Shown here: one piece after another, positions 36,542 through 45,760 of the stretch
Position numbering within the stretch: the first letter of the stretch is position 1
How the letters are laid out: the number at the start of each line of letters is the position of its first letter
Source of the DNA: Nitrosomonas sp.
GTDB lineage: Bacteria > Pseudomonadota > Gammaproteobacteria > Burkholderiales > Nitrosomonadaceae
Reading direction: 5' to 3'
Length of the DNA stretch: 64,000 nt
Assembly (NCBI GenBank): GCA_024281675.1
Contig: JAMXAG010000001.1
Coordinates: 124,001 to 188,000, forward strand
Translations under genes and position numbers: made by a program
The notes under the pieces: generated by a model
Told to the model about the DNA's origin: nothing
Databases searched by the model: none
The model's input: only the letters and a program-made list of their open reading frames with translations

Positions 36542-38377
36542 ATGTGGTCAAATCCAGAAGTAGCGAACCTCGATAAAATTCGTGAAAGTGTCAATAAGGA
36601 TATTGTGCAACGCATGCATTTGGGTGGTTTTTTTTATGTTTTGTGCAGCGTAACCATCATTGTTATTTCACCAGCACTTCAAACGAATCTTTTAATTGCA
36701 GTTGTTGTGCTATTTCTCGGCATATTAGCGTTACTACGATTGTTTGTTTATCGGTGGATTTGTACGCAACAAGGGATTGATCGGATTGTTATTGAAAGAT
36801 CAATCGCACTTATTTATATTTTAACTGCTGTCAATTGGGTTGTTTTTTTATTTCTGATTCTTATCTCGAGAAATGAAATAGATAGCATTGCAACGTTATT
36901 GACCATTATTGCAACAGTTGGATTTACTGCCGGAGGTATTGCAGCAACTTCGCCACGTATCCGTTTGATGCTTGTTTTTGCTTCGATTATCTATTTACCT
37001 GGTTTAGTAGGCTTGGCTTTGATCGTTGCGCCTGACGATGCATGGGCGTTACTTGTCATTGGGTTGTCTTATTTTGTTTTTTCCATACTGAACGGTAAAT
37101 TACAGCATGACAGTTATTGGTCTGCCAAACATCAAACGTTATTGCTGGAAGAACAAGCGAATGATTTACAAAAGGCACGGATGCAAGCAGAAGCTGCCAG
37201 TAAAGCAAAATCAGCGTTTCTTGCTGCTATGAGCCATGAAATCCGAACACCTATGAATGGTGTGCTGGGCATGGCCGAGATTTTAGCGACAACACCTTTG
37301 ACGAAAGAACAGGTTGATTATCTCTGTGTTATCCGCAATTCTGGAGAAACGTTGTTGCATATCATTGATGATATTTTGGATTTTGCCAGGATAGAAGCAA
37401 ACAAATTGACGATCGTGAACCGTCCATTTAATTTGCAAACTTTAATCCATGAAATAGAGTGGCTTTTCCATTCCAAAGCTAAGGAAAAATCCCTGAAGTT
37501 TACTGTTAATATCGACCGTGAGATTTCTCGAGACTTGCTGGGTGATCCAGATCGCATCAAACAAATATTGTTTAATCTACTCGGTAATGCGTTTAAGTTT
37601 ACAGAAAATGGGGAGATTCGGTTGCTGGTATCTTGTGTGCCCATTGCTGGATTAAATGATGTTGAGCTGAAACTGATCGTTGCGGATACTGGAATTGGCA
37701 TATCTGCCGAAAATCAAACTCAATTGTTTCAAGAATTTACTCAGGTAGGAAAATCTTCTGAGCATATCCGCGGTACCGGGCTAGGACTTGCGATTACTCG
37801 CAATTTGTTATCACTTATGAATGGAACTATTACGTTAGCCAGTGAGTTGGGTAAGGGCTCGCGGTTTTGTGCCTGTATACCGCTCAAATATGATGAATCG
37901 ATCCGACAGGAGAAGACTGCAGTACCTTTGCAACAACTTGATGCAGTTGTATTATCAATCAAGGATAGTTATCAGGCACATGTGTTATTGGTTGAAGATA
38001 ACGAAGTTAATCAATTGATCAGTGAGGCGATGTTGAAGCGCTTAGGTTGTAAAGTTACATTAGCTTGCAATGGTGCGGAGGCAATCGATAAATTTTTATC
38101 TCAGTCTTTTGATTTGATTCTGATGGATTGTAATATGCCAGTGATGGATGGGTTTGAAGCAACAAAACAAATACGTATATTGGAACAACAAAGCAATACA
38201 CCTCAAACGCCGATTGTTGCATTGACAGCACATGCCTTTGAAGAGATTAAAAAACAGTGTATCGATGCGGGAATGTATGAATATCTCAGTAAACCATTCA
38301 ATCAAATGCAACTCAATCAGATACTAAGTAAATTTATAAACACCCCTTTTTCAGCTCAGGGAAATCTCTCGACATAA
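36542..38377 (+). CDS. Hybrid sensor histidine kinase/response regulator
   Basis: 611 residues. Five or six N-terminal membrane segments (about 25-190) form the sensor. The dimerisation domain has the phospho-His in [11 protein letters not shown] (about residue 232). The HATPase domain has [13 protein letters not shown] (about 345), DTGIGI and GTGLGL. The C-terminal receiver (about 475-600) has the phospho-Asp in [13 protein letters not shown] and an intact acidic pair (VEDNE). There is no output domain, so it probably passes phosphate to a separate partner. The signal is unknown. Confidence 0.9.
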   Translation: MWSNPEVANLDKIRESVNKDIVQRMHLGGFFYVLCSVTIIVISPALQTNLLIAVVVLFLGILALLRLFVYRWICTQQGIDRIVIERSIALIYILTAVNWVVFLFLILISRNEIDSIATLLTIIATVGFTAGGIAATSPRIRLMLVFASIIYLPGLVGLALIVAPDDAWALLVIGLSYFVFSILNGKLQHDSYWSAKHQTLLLEEQANDLQKARMQAEAASKAKSAFLAAMSHEIRTPMNGVLGMAEILATTPLTKEQVDYLCVIRNSGETLLHIIDDILDFARIEANKLTIVNRPFNLQTLIHEIEWLFHSKAKEKSLKFTVNIDREISRDLLGDPDRIKQILFNLLGNAFKFTENGEIRLLVSCVPIAGLNDVELKLIVADTGIGISAENQTQLFQEFTQVGKSSEHIRGTGLGLAITRNLLSLMNGTITLASELGKGSRFCACIPLKYDESIRQEKTAVPLQQLDAVVLSIKDSYQAHVLLVEDNEVNQLISEAMLKRLGCKVTLACNGAEAIDKFLSQSFDLILMDCNMPVMDGFEATKQIRILEQQSNTPQTPIVALTAHAFEEIKKQCIDAGMYEYLSKPFNQMQLNQILSKFINTPFSAQGNLST

Positions 38378-38469
38378 TGGGCATTTATCGTAGAATAGTC
38401 ATTCAGGGTTGCATTTTGTTGAGTGAGTGATTGATTCGATTGAATAACACGTTTATTTTTATCAAAGCT

Positions 38470-39294
38470 ATGAAAGAATCATCGAGTGCACGTAAACTTA
38501 CTATTGTCTTTGCTTATTTTTTTTGTTTGTTGTGGGTTCCGATCAACAGCGCTCAGTCTTCATCAACCTTGTTGACATCTGAAAACAAACAAAGAATCGA
38601 ATGGGCGGCATGGCGTTATGCTGTTGATACGCCTTTATTGCTTGAAACGATTCAGTGGTTGCGGGTTTTAACGCAAGAATCAAAGGATTCTGAAGCTATT
38701 GCTGAGCTTTCACGCTTAGAGTATATGCGTGCACAGCTTGAGGTGAACAAACAACGCCGGATTGAGTTGTTCGAAAGCTGTATTGCCATTGCTGATCGAG
38801 CACTCGCACTCAATGCCAATGATGTTCGTGGTCTTTTCTGGAAGGCGGTTGCAATGGGAAAAATAGCGGAAGACAGTGGTATGCTCAATGCATTACGTTT
38901 GATACGATCTATGGAAGAGTTACTATTGAAAGTTGTTATGTTGGATGAAACTTACGAGAATGCGGGCGCGCATCGTGCATTAGGTCGTATTTATCATTTG
39001 CTTCCTGGTTTTCCAATTAGTTTTGGCAGTAATCAGAAAGCCTTGATACATTTGCAGCGAGCCTATGAATTGTTTCCCAAGGATGTGATTACTCGCGCTT
39101 TTTATGCAGATTTATTATATGACCAAGGTCAAAAGAAAGAAGCGCGCCATCATGCGGATTTCGTTATGTCTGCACCGATTCATCAGGAAGATGAATTAGA
39201 GTATGCTGAGTACGTTAAAATTGCGCGCAATGTTGCCAGTAAAACGAATGACCGGACTGTTAAACTAGGAAACTTCATTCGATTCCAAGAGTAA
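38470..39294 (+). CDS. Exported TPR-like protein of unknown function
   Basis: About 274 residues from ATG 38470; an upstream TTG at 38431 is less likely. A signal peptide (KLTIVFAYFFCLLWVPINSA) precedes helical repeats. ALALNANDVRGLFWKAVAMG and AHRALGRIYHLLPGFPISFG resemble the TatT/T-component type of TPR protein associated with TRAP transport, but no transporter is adjacent. Likely periplasmic. The exact function is not determined. Confidence 0.65.
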   Translation: MKESSSARKLTIVFAYFFCLLWVPINSAQSSSTLLTSENKQRIEWAAWRYAVDTPLLLETIQWLRVLTQESKDSEAIAELSRLEYMRAQLEVNKQRRIELFESCIAIADRALALNANDVRGLFWKAVAMGKIAEDSGMLNALRLIRSMEELLLKVVMLDETYENAGAHRALGRIYHLLPGFPISFGSNQKALIHLQRAYELFPKDVITRAFYADLLYDQGQKKEARHHADFVMSAPIHQEDELEYAEYVKIARNVASKTNDRTVKLGNFIRFQE

Positions 39295-39329
39295 ATTTTC
39301 TTTGTTATTATGAATATCTTGGAATTGTT

Positions 39330-39929
39330 ATGCCTAAAACTACAATAGATTTAATTCGTCACGGGGAACCAGTCGGCGGGCATCGCTACCGTGGTCATGC
39401 TATCGATGATCCATTAACTGAAAAGGGTTGGTCGCAAATGTGGGACGGAGTAGGGTCATGTAATACGTGGGATCATATTATTACTTCACCGTTGCAACGT
39501 TGCCAGGTATTTGCGTATGAATTGGGAAAGCGTTATGGGATTGACGTGACGGTCGAATTGCGTTTTAAAGAGGTGGGTTTCGGTGTGTGGGAAGGATTGA
39601 GTCATGATGCTGTAAAAATTGACCGTGCTGCCGAATATAGCGCTTTTATCAGTGACCCTGTCAAGCAACGTCCGGATGGTGCTGAGCCTCTCGATGATTT
39701 TATTGGTCGAGTCAATCTTGCTTATCAAGAAATTGTCGAGCGTCATCGAAATAATCATGTGTTGATAGTGACGCATGCTGGTGTTATTCGTGCCATTATT
39801 GCACAAGTGCTTGATATTTCTCCTAAAAATCTCTATCTGATCAAAGTAAACAATGGGGGGATTACACGGATTCGATATACTAGAATTGGTGCAGTATTGG
39901 AAATGTTAAATGGCAAATTAGCTAGTTAA
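39330..39929 (+). CDS. Histidine phosphatase family protein
   Basis: 199 residues of the phosphoglycerate-mutase/phosphatase fold. The catalytic motif LIRHGEP is near the N-terminus and the second catalytic His is in VTHAGVIRAI (about residue 150). DDPLTEKGWSQM follows the first motif, as in alpha-ribazole phosphatase relatives. The substrate is unknown; the cobalamin pathway is one option, but no cob genes are near. It follows the TPR-like gene by 35 bases and may be co-transcribed with it. Confidence 0.85.
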   Translation: MPKTTIDLIRHGEPVGGHRYRGHAIDDPLTEKGWSQMWDGVGSCNTWDHIITSPLQRCQVFAYELGKRYGIDVTVELRFKEVGFGVWEGLSHDAVKIDRAAEYSAFISDPVKQRPDGAEPLDDFIGRVNLAYQEIVERHRNNHVLIVTHAGVIRAIIAQVLDISPKNLYLIKVNNGGITRIRYTRIGAVLEMLNGKLAS

Positions 39930-40011
39930 GTGTTTGTAAGCCATTGTTTCCTAAATATTGATTAAGGAATGTCGTAGGGTTTTATAAGTTATTCAATATC
40001 AGGAGCTCAGC

Positions 40012-40836
40012 ATGTCTCAAGATAAACCAAGAAAATTATCAGAGTGGGTCGGTTTTCTTACGGCCGCTGAAATTCCTGTTCTTAAGCAAACTGCCCGTAG
40101 CCTTTCTAAATTGCAGCAAGACGTACAACATATGAATGCACGTATTTTTGCTCAAATAGTCAAGAACGACCCTCTTATGATGGTGAAGTTATTGCGGTAC
40201 ATGCAATCACATAAGCATTTCGCACAGAAGCATGATGTATTTGAAGTTGAACAGATTGCATTGATGCTTGGATTAGAAACGACACTCGAACAAGTACCCG
40301 CTCAACCTTTGGTTGAAGAAATTTTGACCCAAAGTGGTAACACGTCCGCGTTGGTTTATCTACTTAAAACTGCCCACCGTGCCAACATTGCTTCAACGTA
40401 TGCTTTTGATTGGGCCGTTCGGTTACACGATTTACATTATGAAGAAATTCGTATTGCGGCGTTTTTGCATGATATTGCCGAGATATTGATGTGGTGTTTC
40501 TCACCGAAGGAAATGCTGCAAATCAAACAGCTTCAAACTAAGGATAAATCAATGAGGAGTGCGGCAGCGCAGCAAAGTGTCCTAGGATTTACCCTTAATC
40601 AATTGCAATTAGAGCTTGCTGTTAAATGGAAACTCCCTGAGTTGCTCATTGCGCTGACCGATGATAGCAATCAGAATCAACAAAGAGTCCGTAATGTCAT
40701 TCTTGCAGTGAACCTAGCTAGACATTCTGCTAATGGTTGGGATGATGCTGCGTTGCCTGATGATTACGAGGAGATTGCTCAACTGTTACATTTAAAGGCG
40801 ATTGAGGTAATGACCATTGTCGGGGCCAGTGTTTAA
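40012..40836 (+). CDS. HDOD domain protein
   Basis: 274 residues, a single HDOD domain with a partly preserved HD region (FLHDIAEILMW, about residue 152) but no full metal-binding HD-GYP set. LSKLQQDVQHMNARIFAQIV near the N-terminus matches the start of the fold. The family takes part in signalling output. CAGGAG precedes the ATG. It lies convergent with the CHASE2-cyclase gene with 19 bases between the stops. Confidence 0.82.
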   Translation: MSQDKPRKLSEWVGFLTAAEIPVLKQTARSLSKLQQDVQHMNARIFAQIVKNDPLMMVKLLRYMQSHKHFAQKHDVFEVEQIALMLGLETTLEQVPAQPLVEEILTQSGNTSALVYLLKTAHRANIASTYAFDWAVRLHDLHYEEIRIAAFLHDIAEILMWCFSPKEMLQIKQLQTKDKSMRSAAAQQSVLGFTLNQLQLELAVKWKLPELLIALTDDSNQNQQRVRNVILAVNLARHSANGWDDAALPDDYEEIAQLLHLKAIEVMTIVGASV

Positions 40837-40855
40837 TCGCAGCTTTTCAGGAATT

Positions 40856-43132
40856 CTATTGCTGCCCAGAAGGCGGCGGGGTCTGGCAAATCTTTATAAA
40901 ATACTGTGTTGGTCCATCATGTGGAAATGTTTTTAATATTTCTGAAAAATATCGTTTTGCTAAGCTCCAATTCTGTAATTCATAATGCATGAAGGCCTCT
41001 TTGAAAATTTCACATAGCCACAACTGATCCGAGGTTGCCGAATGTTTGTGATGGATTAGTTCGTATAGATGTATAGGGTGTACTCGGCCTCGTAAATAAT
41101 TTGAGCCTAATGGGCGAATAAGAAAATCATCCAAGCCTTCGTTTATTTCTCCTGATAATAATATGCGTGTTTTAAATAGCTTATTTGAGTCTTGGATGCG
41201 GTTCGATGTATTAACAACATCACCGACTACATTGTAAGAACCTTGTTCTCTTCGTAAAGACATTTCCCCAAAATGAAGTCCAAATCTCGTGGGCATTGAA
41301 GCCATACGTTCGGATGGTAGGTGATTGGATTGTTCAATGGCCATAGCGATGTCAAGCGATGCCTGACAAGCTCTGGCTCGTACTTGCGTGTCATTAGCAT
41401 CAGCGATCCAGATAGCGAGCATCGAATCGCCGTGCATATCCATAATATGCCCATTTTGGGAGACTATAGGATTTTTGAGAAGATTGTGATAGTTATTTAA
41501 CCGCTCCCTCAATAACCTGGGTTCTAAAGGCTCTGCGATTGTGGTATAACTTTCAATATCGGTATTGAGGCAGCAACCGTAAATGCCTTGTTCATCTTGA
41601 TTATTTCCAATCGCCTTTTCGAGTGCGCTATTTGGAAATGTTGAACCGAAGAAGGTACGTATTGTTTTCAGCTGCAACTCTAGTTCTTTTGCTTTTTGTT
41701 GGCTATCAAATAGTTTGAGAAATAAAATAGTTATTAAAGCGATCGCTGTTTGTAACAATGGAGTAAGAAGTGGTAACCAGGTAGTAGTTTCCTTAAATAA
41801 ATAATAAGCGCAAAACCAATAAACTAGGATAACGGTAGCGGTTACAACGATTTTTTCAATAAATGATACTCGAGGATGTGATAGCAGCAATGCCGTACTG
41901 ATCATAAAGCCGTATATGAACAGAATGATAAGATTAGTAGAGTAATCAAATGATTGAATGGATTTGTTTTCGTATAAGTTTGCAAAAGCTGTGGCAATAA
42001 TTTCAACACCACTGATATTGAGGCCGTTTGAGTCCGAAAATACCGTGTGATAATCATCCCTGCCGATATCTTGTTCGTTATGAGTCGCTGCCGAGAAGCC
42101 TACAAAAACAATTTTTCCTTTGAAATTAGTTTCATTAAAAGATTTAATGGAGTTTGTGGTTTTGGTGATCTGCAATGCTTGATAATAAGGAATGGTTTGA
42201 ATGCTTCTGGGAGGACCATAAAAATTTAAATATCGTTTACCTTGACCAGAATAGATATTCAGTAAAGTTTGGATCTGTTGTTTTTGAGTGAGATTTAACG
42301 AGGAATCTTCGTGTAATTTGTGCTGCATTTTTACAGCTAGCTGTTTATCTTTAACAAAAATATTACGGAAATCTAGAACTAAATCGTGCAAATCAATTGG
42401 ATTGGTATTTAAAAAGGAGTTTGCTTTAAAGTTTGGATCAGCTTCGGATATCAGCCGAACAAAGTCATTATGAAGTGGTAAAGCCAATGCTTGTAATAAA
42501 ATGACCGGTGCTGTTGGAGCATCTCCAAAGCTTTCTTTGAAAAGCCAGTAGTCCTTAATCCGGTGTGTCCTTGCCAGGAGAAAAGGTGCTGATGCTTTTG
42601 CAGCTTCTGCAAATTGAGGTAGAAGTGCATTGGCGCACTCTTCAACGATACGAACATTTTTTTGCAGAAGTTCGCTGAAGGTATTCTCACAGTCATCGCG
42701 ATCAAGTCTATGGATTAGGAGAACGTTGTTAAACTCTTTCATCGCAGAAGCGAGTTTTTCGTCATTTACAAGTCGATCGCTAGGAGTGTTAAATATCACA
42801 TCGAAAACAACAATGGTGGCTCCTGCTTCTGAAAGGTGGTTAATTAATTGAGCGTGTAAATCCCGTGGCCACTTTGAGATACTTCGTGGCCATTCTTTTG
42901 TGGAAATATCGATATCTAATTGCTGGGCAGAGGGCTTGTCAATGGATACGATGACAACGTTATTCGGTGGAGAAATTGCTCCACGTACTTTGAACAACCA
43001 ATCTAAGCCATATTTAGTTTCTAGTAGCGATCCAAGAGGCGTTGCGTATAGACATATACCCAGGATGCCTATAATAGACGACAAAAGAAGTTTTTTTGCT
43101 CTGGTGTTGACGTAATATTGAATTGTTTCCAC
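40856..43132 (-). CDS. CHASE2 sensor domain adenylate/guanylate cyclase
   Basis: 758 residues. One N-terminal membrane segment and a CHASE2 extracytoplasmic domain (about 40-385) precede three further membrane segments (about 395-475). The class III cyclase domain follows (about 500-700): LNTDIESYTTIAEP supplies the first metal Asp, MHGDSMLAIW the second, and NVVGDVVNTSNRIQ the ribose-binding and transition-state region. A short helical C-terminus looks TPR-like. It probably makes cAMP in response to an extracellular signal. The Crp/Fnr regulators elsewhere in the window are possible but unproven targets. Confidence 0.88.
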   Translation of the reverse strand: METIQYYVNTRAKKLLLSSIIGILGICLYATPLGSLLETKYGLDWLFKVRGAISPPNNVVIVSIDKPSAQQLDIDISTKEWPRSISKWPRDLHAQLINHLSEAGATIVVFDVIFNTPSDRLVNDEKLASAMKEFNNVLLIHRLDRDDCENTFSELLQKNVRIVEECANALLPQFAEAAKASAPFLLARTHRIKDYWLFKESFGDAPTAPVILLQALALPLHNDFVRLISEADPNFKANSFLNTNPIDLHDLVLDFRNIFVKDKQLAVKMQHKLHEDSSLNLTQKQQIQTLLNIYSGQGKRYLNFYGPPRSIQTIPYYQALQITKTTNSIKSFNETNFKGKIVFVGFSAATHNEQDIGRDDYHTVFSDSNGLNISGVEIIATAFANLYENKSIQSFDYSTNLIILFIYGFMISTALLLSHPRVSFIEKIVVTATVILVYWFCAYYLFKETTTWLPLLTPLLQTAIALITILFLKLFDSQQKAKELELQLKTIRTFFGSTFPNSALEKAIGNNQDEQGIYGCCLNTDIESYTTIAEPLEPRLLRERLNNYHNLLKNPIVSQNGHIMDMHGDSMLAIWIADANDTQVRARACQASLDIAMAIEQSNHLPSERMASMPTRFGLHFGEMSLRREQGSYNVVGDVVNTSNRIQDSNKLFKTRILLSGEINEGLDDFLIRPLGSNYLRGRVHPIHLYELIHHKHSATSDQLWLCEIFKEAFMHYELQNWSLAKRYFSEILKTFPHDGPTQYFIKICQTPPPSGQQ

Positions 43133-43559
43133 ACTGTATTTTATGAATAATGTGAAGAATAAGCTGAAGTATCTAGGAAGAAAAGATTAATTTATCCACT
43201 GGGGTTGTTTGGCAAATATGCGATCAGGTTTTTACAAGGTCACTGTTGTGGTTTTTTAGTCTGCTGTATCAGTTGATGGTAGTTTCTTGAGAATAAGAGT
43301 TATGCGAGAGTCGCATTATTTTCTCAACTAAATTGTACCAGCCACATTGAGAGCTATTTCAGGACAATTATAGAACAAGATAACTATGCAATCTTTATCA
43401 CGGTTTGATAGTGTATATTTGTTATGAAAGAACAAATACGTAACTGCAAGATTGATCGAGCAGGTTTCACAGTTTAAAAAAAGACTTAAGTAATTGCCAA
43501 GTCGAATTTTTTCTATGATACGAATGATCATTCAATTCTTCAATATCTAATTCCACAAT
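43133..43559. other. Divergent intergenic region
   Basis: About 430 bases between the cyclase gene (minus) and the GT-C-like gene (plus). A minus-strand frame (43328-43531) has no recognisable protein. No clear palindrome or terminator. Confidence 0.4.
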
Positions 43560-45290
43560 ATGCTTGAAAATTCTTTGCAATGGATTCGTTTGACTCATGT
43601 GTTAGTACTGGTATTTTTGGTGGGGCTATTTTTTCATTCAGATTTAGCGCCGCTAGAGGAGACGCACTGGGATTCCCCTATCTATCTGCAACTCTCTAAG
43701 CGAGCTGCGGAGACAAACACTTTAGCTGATTATCATCAATATGCTCAGGATATTCCTTTGGGTCCTGGCGATGGTGCGCATTGGTATTTTATGCGTATTG
43801 GCCATATTCTTTTGCTGAGTGAAGTTACGCGATTAGTGGGTGCTAATGAATCTGCGCTAGTAGCGATGCAGTGGTTATACCGAATTTTTATGGCATTAGG
43901 TCTTGCGCTGACAATTATGCTTTCTCATCAGCTTGTCAAGTTATTCAAGCGTAATGCACCCGATTCGAATTCCGCAAACTCATTTTGGTGGGCGGGTTAT
44001 TTTTTTGCAGCGATAACATATATCGCGTCGGATAGTTACCGTGGCCTTCAAGGGCATTTGGTCAGTGAGCCTCCTGCATTTCTGGTATTGGTTTTATTCG
44101 CCATTGCGCTATTAAAAGCGATTGAACGTCGTTCTTTATTCATCGCATCAAGTGCGGGTATTTTACTATTCTTGTTATTTTTTATTCGTGTTGATGCGGT
44201 ATTGCCTGGCGTTATTTTTTTGGTATTAATGGCCTGTACATTAATATTTATGAAAAGGCTAAATACTCTATCCGTTATTGCTGTTACAAGTTTGGTTTCA
44301 TTGTCTCTATATTTAGTTTATGCGTGGTGGTTTTATCCGTTAGTAAACCCACAGGTGTTATTGGAATTTTCATCCAATGCGAAAGAAGTGTTTTTTTCGG
44401 CACCTTTAAAAAGCATATTCTCTATCATAATTGCAGGTGGATTGCTTTGGGTTGGTGCGTGTGTGGGAGCATTGAGGTGGCGCGAGCCTATTATTCTTTT
44501 TGCAATGATTTGGCTGTTACTTTCACTATTACCCTTGTTGATAGATAGTTTGAATGGGCGTGCAGTTCAATCGCGTATGGCATTTTATATTGTATTGCCA
44601 TTATTGATTCTTGCTGGGGAAGGAGGGAGGTGGATCGCCCAAGCATTCGTTAAACAAAAGCGGATATTGCCAGTTGTTTTGGTACTGTCTGTGACGTTGA
44701 TGATAGCTCTCGTTCCTTATTCTATGATATTAAATGCGCGTAATTTTGCGGCTATATATCTTCCTCCGGAAATTCAACAATATTTGTTCACTTCATTAGC
44801 CAGAAAAGGCAGCATCCAGTCCAATCAACAATCTCACGACTCAAAACTAGGTTTGTTTGTGCGTCCTATGTATGAACGCTGGACGGTTGAATTTCTAAAA
44901 ATGAAGGAAATGGGAGATTACCTTTATGCATCTAATATCAAGGCCTATTTAACTTGGTCGGGGTATGATGCATCTATCGGGCAGCATTCCCTGCAAAGCT
45001 ATGTGGAATTGTTGCGGTATTTTGGTAAAAAGAATCCTAGTGATAAAAGTTTTGTGACAGAAAGAAGACCAAATGAAAATACGCCTTGTACAGAATATTT
45101 ATCGACGAACTTCGAGCCGATTGTTTTTTGTTCAACATTTACTGCTTCGGATATCCAAATTCTTAAAGAGAATAAGGGGGTCTTGTATGTACTTAGTGCA
45201 GAAGGATATGAAATTCCTAATTTAGCAGAGCTAAAATTAAAAAAAATGCTATCAATCCCGCCATTCGCTTTGTATGAAGCTATCGAGTAA
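43560..45290 (+). CDS. Polytopic membrane protein, GT-C glycosyltransferase-like
   Basis: 576 residues with about ten to twelve membrane spans followed by a soluble C-terminal domain of about 150 residues. Shortly after the first span the polar loop reads EETHWDSPIYLQL, where an Asp occupies the place of the catalytic acid of GT-C enzymes that use polyprenyl-linked sugars. The family cannot be assigned more closely. It lies about 470 bases before the acyl-ligase/SPT operon, so a role in glycosylating that product is conceivable but only an inference. Confidence 0.6.
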   Translation: MLENSLQWIRLTHVLVLVFLVGLFFHSDLAPLEETHWDSPIYLQLSKRAAETNTLADYHQYAQDIPLGPGDGAHWYFMRIGHILLLSEVTRLVGANESALVAMQWLYRIFMALGLALTIMLSHQLVKLFKRNAPDSNSANSFWWAGYFFAAITYIASDSYRGLQGHLVSEPPAFLVLVLFAIALLKAIERRSLFIASSAGILLFLLFFIRVDAVLPGVIFLVLMACTLIFMKRLNTLSVIAVTSLVSLSLYLVYAWWFYPLVNPQVLLEFSSNAKEVFFSAPLKSIFSIIIAGGLLWVGACVGALRWREPIILFAMIWLLLSLLPLLIDSLNGRAVQSRMAFYIVLPLLILAGEGGRWIAQAFVKQKRILPVVLVLSVTLMIALVPYSMILNARNFAAIYLPPEIQQYLFTSLARKGSIQSNQQSHDSKLGLFVRPMYERWTVEFLKMKEMGDYLYASNIKAYLTWSGYDASIGQHSLQSYVELLRYFGKKNPSDKSFVTERRPNENTPCTEYLSTNFEPIVFCSTFTASDIQILKENKGVLYVLSAEGYEIPNLAELKLKKMLSIPPFALYEAIE

Positions 45291-45760
45291 TTGATCAGGT
45301 TTCTTCTGGAAATTTAGGCAGTATATGTTTCTTGTTTCAGCTTATCGCTTTGTTTGAAAATGATATATGGTGAATTGTCTCAAAGTAAATAGAACAGACA
45401 GTTTGGGGTCTATTGAGTCTTTGGGAAGCTCCAACTAGTTAATATATTTATTAATAATGGTTGTTACAAATAAGTTGAAGTGGGCAAGATATGGAACGTA
45501 AATTGTTGCTCGTATGCAACACTATTTTAATATTGCCTTGACAGTAAAAAGTACCTTATATAAGCTGCGGTGTGGTCAAATATGACACATTCATATTATT
45601 AAGAAACGTCAGCGGTAAGCATTTGAATGATAAATTTCAAGCCAAAAGAATGTGATTTTTTATTTATTTATAATCGGCGTTGGTACGCGCGACCGCATTT
45701 TTCTGCTCTTTTAAATGAAAGAAGCAAAATGACTAGTACTATTACTTCGAGGGGAAGATC
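45291..45760. other. Leader region of the acyl-ligase/SPT operon
   Basis: About 470 bases. TTGACA at 45538-45543 is a candidate -35 element. A short frame ATG 45729 to TGA 45762-45764 (MTSTITSRGRS) overlaps the TTG start of the next gene and resembles that gene's first residues (MSSTITKLN). It could be a leader peptide or a relic of the original start. Confidence 0.45.

Noticed and set aside
45680-45700. TGGTACGCGCGACCGCA considered as a sigma-54 (-24/-12) promoter for the lipid operon.
   Set aside because: The GG to GC spacing is one base too long and the -12 element does not match.
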